A stretch of 64,000 bases of DNA from positions 65,938 to 129,937 of the forward strand of contig CAVZBT010000015.1 of NCBI GenBank assembly GCA_963773605.1, written 5' to 3'. This DNA comes from CAVZBT01 sp963773605 (GTDB lineage Bacteria; Acidobacteriota; UBA6911). Position 1 is the stretch's first letter, and every line of letters starts with the position of its first letter. The translations under genes and the position numbers were made by a program. The notes beneath the pieces are model-generated. The model ran no database searches. It saw nothing but the letters and a program-made list of their open reading frames with translations, and was not told the origin of the DNA. Below, piece by piece: positions 1-9,515 of the stretch.

Positions 1-2
1 TA

Positions 3-260
3 GGGAGCGCCTACTTCGAGGTGACGCAGGACGCCTATGAAGGGTGCGAGATACTCCTGGACGGCAGCCGGCTCCCCGGGCCATATCCGGCGCGCGTGCC
101 CAGGCTCGCCGCCGGCGCCCACACGGTCCTGTTCCGGTGGAACTCGGGAAAGTACGCCGGGCAAGAGCTCTCTTCGGCCATCTCCATCGGGGACAGCCAC
201 CACGTCGTGGCCCGGTGCGAACCCCAGAACCGCACCGTGACCGTGCAACAGGCCCGCTGA
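3..260 (+). CDS. C-terminal end of a PEGA-like domain protein (cut by the window edge)
   Basis: The reading frame is open from the left edge and stops at 258-260, so only the last 85 residues are visible. They look like a PEGA-type surface or regulatory domain: a DGSRLPGPYPARVP stretch, then LAAGAHTVLFRW, where PEGA domains have a short beta-hairpin and a GxHxV strand. PEGA domains usually sit at the end of bacterial serine/threonine kinases, lipoproteins or secreted proteins; which one this was cannot be told. The internal GTG at 21 is unlikely to be the true start because the domain extends upstream of it. No Shine-Dalgarno or signal peptide is visible. Confidence 0.6.
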   Translation, partial: GSAYFEVTQDAYEGCEILLDGSRLPGPYPARVPRLAAGAHTVLFRWNSGKYAGQELSSAISIGDSHHVVARCEPQNRTVTVQQAR

Positions 261-309
261 ACTCGAAGGCTCGAGAAGTGAAAAAATGTCGCCGTCGCGA
301 CGCAAATGT

Positions 310-463
310 GGAGTGCGGTGCCTCGGCACCGCTCTCTGAGTTTCGCTGCGCCGGTAGGCAGCTGCGCACGGTCGGCGCCTAGGCGCCGACCCCACAGCGG
401 CGTCCAGCCGCCGCACTCCAAAATATGGAGTGCGGTGCCTCGGCACGCTGTCTGAGTTTCGCT
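310..463. repeat. Intergenic inverted-repeat element, copy 1 plus adjoining half copy
   Basis: One full element runs 310-419 with perfect 9-bp terminal inverted repeats GGAGTGCGG/CCGCACTCC and a central perfect palindrome at 371-390. A second half copy begins at 427 and repeats the first 20 bases of the element exactly, followed by the same TCTGAGTTTCGCTG. Related copies lie at 4619-4698, 7016-7085, 49573-49697 and 52203-52390. No ORF inside encodes a transposase, so it resembles a REP/MITE-type non-autonomous element. It lies between the PEGA gene and the GH2 gene. Confidence 0.75.
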
Positions 464-517
464 GGATCGCCACACCGCTGCATCCACACCCGCCGACCAC
501 ACCAACGTGGTAACATC

Positions 518-541
518 GGGGGCCTCTGGTTGGAGGCCCCC
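518..541 (+). promoter_or_regulatory. Hairpin covering the Shine-Dalgarno of the GH2 gene
   Basis: A perfect 9-bp stem (518-526 with 533-541, six-base loop) abuts the ATG at 542. The best ribosome-binding sequence, TGGAGG at 531-536, lies in the loop edge and 3' arm, so folding would hide it. Whether this regulates translation or is incidental is not known. Confidence 0.45.
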
Positions 542-3191
542 ATGCGCATTCTCGTTTCGGTATTCCTGCTCGCCGGGTTTGCCGCGCCGCTGCCCGCTGC
601 CTCGCGTCTGCAGCTCCGCGAGGCCTGGTCGCTGCAATCCTCCCGCAAAGTTACGGATCGCGGTGAAATCATCTCCTCGACAACCTTCCGGCCGACAGGG
701 TGGTACAGCACCAAGGTCCCCGCAACCGTTGTGGCTGCACAGGTGGCGGCCGGCGAATTCCCGGATCCCTACGTTGGGATGAACCTGCGCAAGTTCCCCG
801 GCATGACGTACCCCATCGGCCTGAATTCGTTCTCGAATCTGCCGATGGACAAAGACAGCCCCTACGCCTGTTCGTGGTGGTACCGCACCGAGTTTCAGGT
901 GCCGCGCGGCCATGCGGGCAGGAGCATGTGGCTGCACTTCGAAGGGATCAACTACCGCGCCAATATCTGGCTGAATGGGCGCAGCCTGGCCGCCTCCAAT
1001 GACGTCCAGGGGGCCTATCGCATTTACGAGTTCGATGTGACGTGTTTTCTGCGTCCGGGAGAACCCAACGCACTCGCCCTCGAGGTCTTCGCACCGACCG
1101 AAAAGGAGCTGGGCATCAACTGGGTCGACTGGGCTCCGACGCCCCCGGACAAGAGCATGGGTGTTTGGGGAAACGTGTACCTGACGACGACCGGAACCGT
1201 GTCGGTGCGCCACCCGCAGGTGATCACGCATTTCCCCGACCGATCGCTCAAGCGGGCCGACTTGACCGTGATGTCCCAGTTGCACAACGCCTCGGCGAAA
1301 ACCGTCCGCGGCGTCGTCGAAGCCGTGGTGGATCGCGTCACTATCCGGCAGGATGTGACGCTGCAACCGAACGAGTCGCGATCGATTAGCCTGGGGAGCG
1401 ACCAGTTCCCTGAGTTGAAGGTGCTAAACCCGAAACTGTGGTGGCCCGTCGAGATGGGCACACCCCACCTGCACGACCTGACCCTGCGGTTCCTCGAAGG
1501 AGGCAGTCCGTCGGATGAACAGCGTGTCCGGTTCGGGATACGCGAGGTGACGTCCGAGCTCACGGGCCAGGGCTATCGGGTGTTTCTTGTCAACGGCCGG
1601 AGAATCCTGATCCGCGGCGCCGGGTGGGCGCAGGACCTGATGTTGCGCCCCTCCCGCGCGCGGCTCGAGGCTCAGATCCGCTACGTCCTGGATATGGGGC
1701 TGAACACGATCCGGCTCGAAGCGATGCTGGAGGATGACCGGTTCTTCGATTTGTGCGATGAGCAGGGCATTCTCGTGATGGCCGGCTGGTGCTGTTGCGA
1801 TATCTGGGAACGATGGGAGGATTGGGGCCCAGGAACGTTGCACGTCGCGACCGAACAGCTCCGAACGCAGATCTTGAGAATGCGGAGCCATCCCTGCATG
1901 TTCGTCTGGCTCAACGGCAGCGATGGCCCGCCCCCGGCGGCTGTCGAGAGCGCCTATTGTCAAACGCTCAAAGAAGTGGCCTGGCCGAATCCCATCATCA
2001 ATTCGGCTGCGGAGGCCGCTTCCACCGTGACGGGGCCGTCCGGCGTGAAGATGACCGGGCCGTACGACTACGAGCCTCCCAGTTACTGGCTCACGGATCA
2101 CGACCGGAAATGGGGCGGCGCTTTCGGCTTCAACACCGAGACCGGGCCCGGCCCGGCGATCCCGCCCCTGGAGAGCCTGAAGAAAATGCTGCCGCCGGAG
2201 CACCTCTGGCCTGTCGACCAATACTGGCAGTACCACAGCGCGGGTGAACGGTTCCAGACTATGGAACGCTATCACGAGGCGATGAACAGGACCTATGGCA
2301 CGCCCACCGGGCTGCAGGACTACCTGCGGAAATCCCAGGCGATGGCCTATGACGGCGAGCGCGCCATGTTCGAGGCGTACGCCCGGAACAAATACACGTC
2401 TACGGGCGTCATCCAGTGGATGCTCAACAACCCCTGGCCGTCCACCTACTGGCACCTCTACGATTACTTTCTGTATCCGGCCGGCGGCTACTTCGGCACG
2501 AAGAAAGCGTGCGAGCCGGTCCATGCGCAATATTCGTACGACGACCGCAGCGTCTTCATCGTCAGCACGCGCCGGCAACCCGTGCGCGGACTGACGGTCT
2601 CCGCGCGCCTGTTTGATTTCCGGCTCAAGGAACTGTTCTCCCGTGAAGTGAACGCCGATGTGGAATCGGATGCTGCGAGACGGGTCGTGAGTATTCCGCC
2701 CTTCCCTGCTGAACCGGCATCGACCACGTATTTCCTGAAGCTCTCGGTGCGCGACGCCGCCGGGAAGGAGATCAGCTCCAATTTCTACTGGCTGCCCGGC
2801 GGTGCCTTCCAGGCTGGCCTGGGACAAGACTCCCGACACCGCTTTCACCCCCATCGCCAGCTTCGAGGACCTGACGGCGCTCAACACGCTGCCCCGGGTC
2901 AAGCTCGAGGCCTCGGCGGCTTTGGAAAGAGGCGGAGACGGAGACCAGGTGCGTGTGAGCATACGCAATCCGAGCGCCAAGCTCGCCTTCCAGGCGCACC
3001 TCGGGCTCTGCGCGGGGAGTTCCGGGGAGGAGATCCTGCCCGTGCTGTGGCAGGACAACTACATTTCGCTGCTGCCGGGAGAATCCCGGACCGTGACGGC
3101 TCGCTATCTGAAGCGGGGGCTACCCGGCAGGGCCGCCACCCTGGTGGTCTCCGGCTGGAATATCGAACCGCGCAAGGTTGCGCTCGATTGA
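542..3191 (+). pseudogene. GH2 exo-beta-D-glucosaminidase (CsxA-like), one frameshift near the 3' end
   Basis: Glycoside hydrolase family 2 enzyme that would release GlcN from the non-reducing end of chitosan oligomers. ATG 542 starts a secretion signal (MRILVSVFLLAGFAAPLPA) followed by the sugar-binding jelly roll, an Ig-like domain and the TIM barrel. GSDG contributes Asp461 and FGFNTET contributes Glu533. Their 72-residue spacing equals that of the catalytic pair Asp469/Glu541 of Amycolatopsis CsxA as I recall it, which argues for an exo-glucosaminidase rather than a mannosidase. Near 2797-2812 the frame shifts by one base: the sequence after NFYWLP continues in another frame as PSRLAWDK and runs to the stop at 3189-3191. 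The downstream part still reads as a normal C-terminal Ig-like domain. This is either a recent mutation or a sequence error. Confidence 0.85.
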
Positions 3192-3260
3192 GTCTGAAAC
3201 AAAGAGGAGTGTGTGTCACATGGATTGACACATGTGTCATATGGGCTTATTCTTTGTTCC

Positions 3261-3530
3261 ATGGCAAAGACCAGGAAGGTACAGGTCACGCTCGAACAGG
3301 GCGAGTACGACGCGCTGACCCGGATCGCGCACAGGCGGGGCACAAAGCTCGCGGCAATCGTGCGCGAGTGCGTCAGGCGGTATGTGTTCCACCCCGAAGC
3401 CGACCGCGCCAGGCGCGAGGCGCTCGACGAGCTGTTCGCACTCCCGCCCACGCCGGTGCCGGACGATTATTCCGATTGGGAGCAGGAATATGGTGGTCTC
3501 AAGAAGAAAAACAGGAAAACGGTCCGTTGA
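3261..3530 (+). CDS. VapB-type ribbon-helix-helix antitoxin
   Basis: Eighty-nine residues from ATG 3261. The N-terminus (KVQVTLEQGEYDALTRIAHRRG, then TKLAAIVRECVRRYV) has the strand-helix-helix pattern of MetJ/Arc ribbon-helix-helix DNA-binding proteins. The acidic C-terminal half (LFALPPTPVPDDYSDWEQEY) is the part expected to bind and block the toxin. Its 3' end overlaps the PIN-domain gene by 41 bp, the usual antitoxin-first arrangement, so the pair is probably translated together and autorepressed. The ORF is open upstream to 3213, but only ATG 3261 gives a conventional N-terminus. An inverted repeat around TGTGTCACATG...CATGTGTCATATG (about 3210-3242) just upstream could be the autorepression operator. 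Confidence 0.8.
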   Translation: MAKTRKVQVTLEQGEYDALTRIAHRRGTKLAAIVRECVRRYVFHPEADRARREALDELFALPPTPVPDDYSDWEQEYGGLKKKNRKTVR

Positions 3531-3945
3531 CGCGGTCTTCCTGGACGCCAACATACTGATGTATGCGGTCGGAGCGGACCACGCATTGAGAGAACCGTGC
3601 CGCGCAGCCCTCGAGCGGGCCGTACATCAAGGGGCGGCACTTGTCACCGATTCGGAGGTACTGCAGGAGCTGTTGTATCGCTACTTCGCCATTCGAAGAC
3701 CGGGGATCGCCAAAATCGTCTATGCGTCCGCCATCCGCCTGTGCCACGAAGTCCTGCCGGTAGCCGAACCCCACACCGCCCGGGCACTCGCGCTCCTGCT
3801 CGAGAGGCCCAGCTTGTCCGCCCGCGACGCGGTGCACGTGGCCACGATGGAAAGTGCCCGGATACGGCGGATTCTTTCGACGGATAGAGACTTCGACGCA
3901 TTCAGCGAGATCGAGCGCATCGATCCTCAGGCCTTCCTGATGTAA
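3490..3945 (+). CDS. VapC-type PIN-domain ribonuclease toxin
   Basis: About 151 residues from ATG 3490. PIN-domain metal ligands are visible: Asp19 in FLDANILMY, Glu56 or Glu60 in TDSEVLQELL, an Asp in SARDAVHVA, and the C-terminal STDRDFD. PIN toxins cleave RNA, commonly initiator tRNA or rRNA, in an Mg-dependent manner. The start is placed inside the antitoxin gene because upstream codons in this frame are antitoxin-encoding sequence with no domain match. All four acidic positions are present, so it is expected to be active. Confidence 0.85.
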   Translation: MVVSRRKTGKRSVDAVFLDANILMYAVGADHALREPCRAALERAVHQGAALVTDSEVLQELLYRYFAIRRPGIAKIVYASAIRLCHEVLPVAEPHTARALALLLERPSLSARDAVHVATMESARIRRILSTDRDFDAFSEIERIDPQAFLM

Positions 3946-3998
3946 GGGTCTCGACTCTCCGAGCTCTAAGGTCCCCACCTCCCTGGCCCGACTCCAGA

Positions 3999-4523
3999 TC
4001 AGGGGGTCGGGGGCTGGGGCGCAGTGGGGGCCTTCTTGAGAAATTTCCCGATCTCCTTATCCAGCAGATAAAGCCCGCGCCCATCGGTCCCGATCAGCTC
4101 GATCAAGTCGAGGATGGATCGGAACAGCCTTTCCTCCTCGTGTTGCTCGCCCACGTACCACTGCAGGAAATTGAATGTCGAGTAGTCTCGTTCTTCCATA
4201 CATGCGCTCACGAGCTCGTTAATCTTCCTGGTGATGAAGACCTCGTGCTCGAGAGTGAGTTTGAACACGGCCCGGATCGAGTCGAACTCGTGCGCCGGTT
4301 TGCGCACCTCCGGGACGATTGCCTGTGCTCCCGTGTCGGCTACGTAGGAAAAGAGCCTGCGCATGTGCCCGAGCTCTTCGTCGCTGTGCTTCTGCAGGAA
4401 CCCGGCCGACCCGCGCAGGCCCTTGTAGCCGCACCAGGAGCTCATCGCCAGGTACAGATTCGCAGAGTAGTACTCATGGCTGATCTGCTCGGTCAGCAGC
4501 TTGAGGATTTTTTCGCTCAGCAT
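3999..4523 (-). CDS. ftnA: Non-heme ferritin
   Basis: Stores iron as a ferric mineral in a 24-subunit cytoplasmic cage. Numbering from ATG 4523, ferroxidase-centre residues fall exactly at E. coli FtnA positions: Glu17 (HEYYSANLY), Glu50 and His53 (DEELGHM), Glu94 (LEHEVF), Gln127 and Glu130 (GEQHEEE). ATG 4523 is chosen over the GTG at 4532 because the AGGAGG Shine-Dalgarno lies directly against that GTG, while ATG 4523 has normal spacing. The tail ends with a Pro/Ala-rich KKAPTAPQPPTP extension. It stands alone, convergent with the toxin gene. Confidence 0.93.
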   Translation of the reverse strand: MLSEKILKLLTEQISHEYYSANLYLAMSSWCGYKGLRGSAGFLQKHSDEELGHMRRLFSYVADTGAQAIVPEVRKPAHEFDSIRAVFKLTLEHEVFITRKINELVSACMEERDYSTFNFLQWYVGEQHEEERLFRSILDLIELIGTDGRGLYLLDKEIGKFLKKAPTAPQPPTP

Positions 4524-4618
4524 CTCTCGCACCCTCCTGGAAAATACCGGGAAACTGATTGAGTTTGAGTCTTTGAGCCTTCACCGATCTCGACCTGGAC
4601 ATGCGGCCGGCCGGGTGT

Positions 4619-4698
4619 GGAGCGCGGCGGCTCGACGCCGCTTTGCGGGCGAATGCCTGCCAATCCAGTGCGGAGAGCGGCGCCAAGCGCCGCACTCC
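4619..4698. repeat. Intergenic inverted-repeat element, copy 2
   Basis: GGAGCGCGGCGGCTCGACGC at the left and GGCGCCAAGCGCCGCACTCC at the right give the same ends as copy 1, here only 80 bp apart. The core TGCCTGCCAATCCA recurs in reverse orientation in copy 3 (7016-7085). The element sits between the ferritin start and the esterase stop. Confidence 0.75.
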
Positions 4699-4760
4699 AG
4701 AAATTCCCGGATGCGTAGAAGAATATAGCGCGTTCTACGGCGCCCGCCAATGAGATCCCT

Positions 4761-6719
4761 TCACCGGGACTGATCGGCCGCCGAGCGGAGATAGCGCGGC
4801 AGGGCCATCAGTCCATCCAATTTCAAACCGTCTTCGGAGCGGCTCGCCGTGTATCCGATGAGCGCCCTGTCCGAGGTAAACCCGAAATACCGGGCCCTCG
4901 ACAGGTTGGCACCGGCGAACAGTTGAAAAGTGAGACCGATGACTTTTTCTCCCGGTTTCACAGGCGGAAGGGGATTCTCGGCCACCTTGTCCCCGTTTTC
5001 GTCATACGCTGTCAGGGTGACGTTCGCGTTGGTCGTGTCGATGTTTACGAAGGCAAGTCCGGTCCAGCCGTCGTTCTCCATTTTGGGGAACCACCCTTCG
5101 GTCACCGCGGAAGCAACAACCGGGAGGGAGACGCGGTTTCCCGGTTCGTTGAACCGCGTGTAGCCCGCAAGGAAACCCGAATCCGACAGGAACAACATGT
5201 AGGCAATCTCGGCGGGACTGCGGAACGCGTTTCCGATGGTGAGCTCTCGTCGTCCGCCCGGCGGAATATCCAGGGTGATCGTTTCGGTCGGGCTGCCCCC
5301 GTCTTTCGTAAAGGCCTGCAGCTGCCCGTGTACTGCTGTGCCCCCCGGAATTGTGTTCAGCAGGGCAATTTCCGTCTCCCAGTGTCCGTCGCTCGCCACG
5401 TGCGGGAAGTAGAGCTTGTATTTCAGCGGCTTGGGAAGAGGGGCCTGTGCCGAGCTGCGGTTCCGCTCGAAGAATTCTTTCATGTAGCCCCACTCCGCCC
5501 ACTGGTGCCCCATTTTCGGAAACACGACGAACTGCGCCATTGAAGTAACGGCCTGGTAGGCCGCCTCGTATCGAGGCCAGCGTTGATAAAGGTGGCGGCC
5601 GCCAAAGGCCGCATGGACCAACGCCACCGTCGGGTCCGACAGGTTCCACCATGGATCGACGTTGTAGTCCTCGTCTCCCACCCAGATCTGCAGGGGAAGG
5701 GAGCCGAACGCCGTCTCGTTGAACGGCTGCCCCGCAACCGCCTGCAGGTCGGCCACACCCTCGGGGTACGGCAGGTCCTGCCCGTTGAACCGTCCGACCG
5801 GGACGGCCGGCCCCCACCCCGGGCAGCCGATTGAAGCCGCCTTGACGATGTCGGGGTGCAGCATGACGAACCTGCTGACGAAGGAGCCCGAGGCCGAAGC
5901 CCCCGCCATAAAGACTCTGCCGTCGACGTTGATCCCCTTGCCGGCCAGGCGCGCGCGGGCGTCGTCGATCATCTTGGTCAGCTGAAGATCTATGCGGACG
6001 AGCTCGGGGCTGGTCGCCTGGAGCGTTTTCCGATCCAGCGCGTGCGTGTACATCGACGTATCGGAGGCCGGCCGCGGGAACGTGGGGACCAGGTATGGGA
6101 CTCCGAGCTCCTCGGACCACATCCTTCTGGAGTCGATCAGATTGCTGGCGGCCGTATCGTGGACGGCTGGATCATCGCTGACCGTGCCGGTGTTGTTCGG
6201 CTCGACCATGAGCACCGCCGGACTCTTAACAGTCACCGGAGTATAGAGGTAGTAGGGCCAGGAAAACCCATTCGCGGCATTGGCAGGCACCTTGATCTTG
6301 CCCGCCCCTTCAGGCACTTCGATGGTGAACGAAAAAGTATACGGATCGAGGAAATCTCCGTCCGCGTCTTTGAGCCACGGGCTCACGCCGCCCGGATTGA
6401 GATAAACATATACCACGGTGCCGTACGCCAACGGGTTGCCGACAGGGTCCGCCCGGCAGTAGGTCATGGTCCGGTTGTCGGCCGACCAGCTGCAACTACC
6501 CGTACCTCCGATCCAATTCATGGTCCCCATGCCACAGGCCGATCCGATCATCGGCGTGTCAAAGGTGGCCGCGATGCATGCCTTGAGCCTGCTGACATTG
6601 GTTGCCCCGTTGGCGGGATCCGTCAGGGCGACCTTCGGTTTTACCCCGGCCTGAGGCCGGGCGGGATCGGTAACCACGAACAGCATGATCAGAAACACCA
6701 GCGCACGATATTTCGACAT
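4761..6719 (-). CDS. Secreted alpha/beta-hydrolase (esterase/depolymerase-like) with N-terminal Ig-like and C-terminal beta domains
   Basis: About 652 residues from ATG 6719. After a signal peptide (MSKYRALVFLIMLFVV) comes a Big_5/SbsA-type Ig-like domain (about 45-150), then an alpha/beta hydrolase with probable nucleophile Ser275 in MAGASASGSF and a late His in KMGHQWAEWG, similar to PHB-depolymerase or feruloyl-esterase-like enzymes. The lipase box is G-A-S-A-S, so the usual second glycine is Ser. The last 210 residues form a separate beta-rich domain (from YKLYFPHVAS) of the same kind as in the secreted protein at 44941-45768. The substrate is unknown. An upstream in-frame extension to 6833 is rejected because the signal peptide starts at 6719. 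Confidence 0.75.
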   Translation of the reverse strand: MSKYRALVFLIMLFVVTDPARPQAGVKPKVALTDPANGATNVSRLKACIAATFDTPMIGSACGMGTMNWIGGTGSCSWSADNRTMTYCRADPVGNPLAYGTVVYVYLNPGGVSPWLKDADGDFLDPYTFSFTIEVPEGAGKIKVPANAANGFSWPYYLYTPVTVKSPAVLMVEPNNTGTVSDDPAVHDTAASNLIDSRRMWSEELGVPYLVPTFPRPASDTSMYTHALDRKTLQATSPELVRIDLQLTKMIDDARARLAGKGINVDGRVFMAGASASGSFVSRFVMLHPDIVKAASIGCPGWGPAVPVGRFNGQDLPYPEGVADLQAVAGQPFNETAFGSLPLQIWVGDEDYNVDPWWNLSDPTVALVHAAFGGRHLYQRWPRYEAAYQAVTSMAQFVVFPKMGHQWAEWGYMKEFFERNRSSAQAPLPKPLKYKLYFPHVASDGHWETEIALLNTIPGGTAVHGQLQAFTKDGGSPTETITLDIPPGGRRELTIGNAFRSPAEIAYMLFLSDSGFLAGYTRFNEPGNRVSLPVVASAVTEGWFPKMENDGWTGLAFVNIDTTNANVTLTAYDENGDKVAENPLPPVKPGEKVIGLTFQLFAGANLSRARYFGFTSDRALIGYTASRSEDGLKLDGLMALPRYLRSAADQSR

Positions 6720-7200
6720 GGCGGGCTCCCACAGAATACGTTCGTTTCCGCCCATTATATATCCGCACTGAGCCTTGGTACCGGATTCCGTAAATACGAT
6801 AGCGTTTATGGGGACGCGGATGAACGCGAGCAAAGGTCACTGGGACACTGTAAATGACCGGGCAGGTCAGCGCTGCGCGCCGAACACCGGGAGAGGGCCG
6901 GGTGCGTCGGCGTGTCCCCGCGTCCAGAAACTACGTTACCGTAATTACGAACGCCAGTACTTGGTTAGAGTCTTTGAAGCTGTGAAGAAATGGCACCCGA
7001 GACGCAGAGTATGACACTGCGGTGCCCCGGCACCCCTTTCGCGTTTGCATGGATTGGCAGGCGTTCGCCCGAGGGCGGCACAGCACACGAAGCGGTCGCG
7101 GGGCAGTTTCTTTGAGTCTCAGAGATCTCTAGATCCGTAACCTCCGGCAGAGGCGCGGACAAAGCGACGGCCGGCGGGCACAGGGCCTGCCGGCTCGTCT
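6720..7200. other. Intergenic region with repeat copy 3
   Basis: No supportable gene in 480 bp. It holds a degenerate copy of the intergenic repeat at 7016-7085 and the promoter region of the esterase. Confidence 0.6.
7016..7085. repeat. Intergenic repeat element, copy 3 (degenerate)
   Basis: Contains CTGCGGTGCCCCGGCACC and then TGGATTGGCAGGCGTTCGCC. The latter is the reverse complement of the core of copy 2 with one difference. The terminal repeats are eroded. Confidence 0.6.
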
Positions 7201-8580
7201 CTACACTCCATCCGGAAGCGCATAGGGTGCGCGGTAGGCGCGTGTGAGATAGCGGTTGGCCTCGTCGTCCCCCGGGAAAGTCTCGGTTGCCGGGTCAAAC
7301 GTGAGCCTGCGGCCGGTTCGAAACGCAATATTCGCCAGGTGGCACAGGGCAGTGGACATGTGCCCCTCGAGAATCTCGCAGTGGAGGTCCTCCTTCTTGT
7401 GTGACCGCACGCAATTGATGAAATTCTGGAAGTGGCTCACCTCCGGTTCCGCGAGGAGAGGAATTGCGGGTCCCGGATTATAGGAGATCTTGGGAAAGCT
7501 CAGGTTGGAGGCGCGCAGGGAGACCCCCGACGGCGGATCGGGCGTGTTTCCCGGGATGAACTCGCCGGCCACGGCGCTCCAGTCGCGGGCGGAGGTGATG
7601 TAGCCGCGGGATGTGTAGAAGAACTCGCCCATCTGGACGCCGCCGAACGAAGGACTCGGGAGCGTTGTCGCTTCCAGCTCAACCAGGGTGCCGTCCCCGT
7701 ATTCGAAGCTTGCGTTTTGCAGGTTGGGCGTCTCCTGGTCCGAGTTATCCTCGTAGAAACCGCCGAAGCAGTGGATCTTTACGGGGTGAACGTTCTGTCC
7801 CAGCCCCCAGCGCACGATGTCGAGCGCGTGGACCCCGTTGTTGCCCACCTCGGTGGTGGCGGTTTCCCAGAAATAGTGCCAACCGTAATGGAAGCGGTTC
7901 AAAGTGAAGGCGTGCTGCGGCGCCGGACCCAGGAAAAGGTCCCAGTGGACGCCTTGGGGGACCGGGGCTTCCGGGGTGCGGCCGACGCTCGTGCGGCCGC
8001 GGTAGACCACAGCCTTGGCGCGGTAAGCCTTTCCGAACTGTCCCTCCCGCACGAAGCGTACACCCGAGCGGTTCCTTGCCTCGCTGCGTCGATTCAGCCC
8101 GGCCTGAACGATCCGGTCGTGCCTGCGGGCCGCCTCGACCATCTTGCGGCCCTCGAGCAGATTGTGACACACGGGCTTTTCGACATAGACGTCTTTGCCG
8201 GCCTGGCAGGCCCATATGGTCTGAAGCGCGTGCCAGTGATCCGGGGTCGCGATCGAAACCGCATCGAGGTCCTTTTCCTCCAGCAGCTTGCGCAAATCGA
8301 CAAAGGTCGCCGGCTTGTATCCGCCGGCTTTTTCCACCTCGTCGACCGCCGGCGGAAACAATCTCTCGTCGACGTCGCACAGGTAGGCGACGCGCACGTC
8401 AGCAATTCCCGCGAACGCACGATAGTGGTCCCGGCCACGATTTCGGAAACCGACCACCCCGATGTTAATCCGCTCGTTAGGGCTGCTGCGCCCCCAGGAA
8501 ACACGCACGGCCGGTGCGGCCACCACCCCGGTGCTCAATGCGGCCTGCTTCATGAATTCTCGGCGACTGGTAGATGGCAT
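7201..8580 (-). CDS. Tat-exported Gfo/Idh/MocA-family oxidoreductase
   Basis: 459 residues. The twin-arginine signal SRREFMKQAALSTGVVAAPA predicts export of the folded protein. A Rossmann NAD(P)-binding domain follows (INIGVVGFRNRGRDH, then AYLCDVDE), with the family motif VEKPVCHN near residue 135 carrying the catalytic EKP lysine, and an alpha/beta C-terminal domain. The family oxidises or reduces sugars, inositols and related polyols; the substrate is not predictable here. Good Shine-Dalgarno GGGAGG before ATG 8580. It is monocistronic and divergent from the LysE gene. Two other family members lie at 21704-23170 and 54726-56117. Confidence 0.9.
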   Translation of the reverse strand: MPSTSRREFMKQAALSTGVVAAPAVRVSWGRSSPNERINIGVVGFRNRGRDHYRAFAGIADVRVAYLCDVDERLFPPAVDEVEKAGGYKPATFVDLRKLLEEKDLDAVSIATPDHWHALQTIWACQAGKDVYVEKPVCHNLLEGRKMVEAARRHDRIVQAGLNRRSEARNRSGVRFVREGQFGKAYRAKAVVYRGRTSVGRTPEAPVPQGVHWDLFLGPAPQHAFTLNRFHYGWHYFWETATTEVGNNGVHALDIVRWGLGQNVHPVKIHCFGGFYEDNSDQETPNLQNASFEYGDGTLVELEATTLPSPSFGGVQMGEFFYTSRGYITSARDWSAVAGEFIPGNTPDPPSGVSLRASNLSFPKISYNPGPAIPLLAEPEVSHFQNFINCVRSHKKEDLHCEILEGHMSTALCHLANIAFRTGRRLTFDPATETFPGDDEANRYLTRAYRAPYALPDGV

Positions 8581-8894
8581 AAGAGACCTCCCCCTGGCAA
8601 GTTCACGCCGCTAGGATAGCACCAGTCCGGAGTCTGGGGACCTTTGATTCTCGGAGCCTGAGCTCGAGGCGCCGCCGGCGCGTGCACCCCCCGGCGCACG
8701 AAGGCGGTGATCTTTCGACTGCGGCCGGGTTTTTTGATATATCTTGCACTTTGCGATGAGCCCTCCGGCCCGGGACGAGCAAGTACGCGCCTTCCCTGCA
8801 AGGCTGTTTGTCGCCGCCGTTGTCCTGATTTCTGTCTGCCTCGCCACCAGCGCGCGGGTGCCTGGCTTTGATCTCAAAGGCCGGAAGACTCTCA

Positions 8895-9515
8895 ATGCCT
8901 ATGCTGATACACCTGATCCAGGGCGCCACCTATGGGTTTGCCGCGGCCGTGCAACCCGGGCCGCTGTCGACTTACCTGGTTGCCGAGACGCTCAACGCCG
9001 GCTGGCGTCGCACTCTCCCGGCGATTTTCGCCCCCCTGATCAGCGACGGCCCCATCGCGGTCGTCATGCTTCTGTTGTTGAGCCGGACGCCGGTCCGGGT
9101 CCTGCAGCTGCTTTCGCTGCCGGGCGGCCTCTTTGTGCTCTACCTGGCCTTCGGCGCATGGCGCACCTGGCGCTCCTCTGGCGCCGGGGCGCAGATCGAC
9201 GACACCCGGGGGGACCGGACCCTCTTGAAGGCGGCGCTGGTCAACTTCCTCAATCCGAACTGCTATCTCGGTTGGAGTCTCGTGCTGGGTCCCATGCTGC
9301 TCAGAGGGTGGCGAGAGACTCCCGCGCACGGTGTCGCCGTCGTCGCCTCATTCTATGTGACGATGATTGCCGCCATGGGAGGAATCGTCATGCTGTCGCA
9401 CGGCGCCAGGAGCTTCGGCCACCGCATCAAGCGGGCGCTGGTCGGCTTGTCCGCCCTGGCGCTCGCGGCTTTCGGCATGTACCTGATCGTGAAGGGTGCG
9501 CTGTCTTTGGCGTAG
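8895..9515 (+). CDS. LysE/RhtB-family amino-acid exporter
   Basis: Inner-membrane exporter of about 206 residues with roughly six hydrophobic segments. The N-terminus QGATYGFAAAVQPGPLSTYL has the characteristic GxxxGxxPGP motif and is followed by a conserved Asp (PLISDGP). Family members export Lys, Thr, homoserine or other small solutes. ATG 8895 is preferred over TTG 8868; a second ATG lies at 8901. It is divergent from the dehydrogenase gene and has no co-oriented partner. Confidence 0.85.
   Translation: MPMLIHLIQGATYGFAAAVQPGPLSTYLVAETLNAGWRRTLPAIFAPLISDGPIAVVMLLLLSRTPVRVLQLLSLPGGLFVLYLAFGAWRTWRSSGAGAQIDDTRGDRTLLKAALVNFLNPNCYLGWSLVLGPMLLRGWRETPAHGVAVVASFYVTMIAAMGGIVMLSHGARSFGHRIKRALVGLSALALAAFGMYLIVKGALSLA

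Noticed and set aside
35..1366. 443-residue ORF on the minus strand
   Set aside because: Antisense to the PEGA and GH2 genes and through a repeat element; no domain, no start context. High GC creates such long shadows.
1424..3058. 544-residue minus-strand ORF
   Set aside because: Antisense shadow of the GH2 gene, whose sense frame has clear domains.
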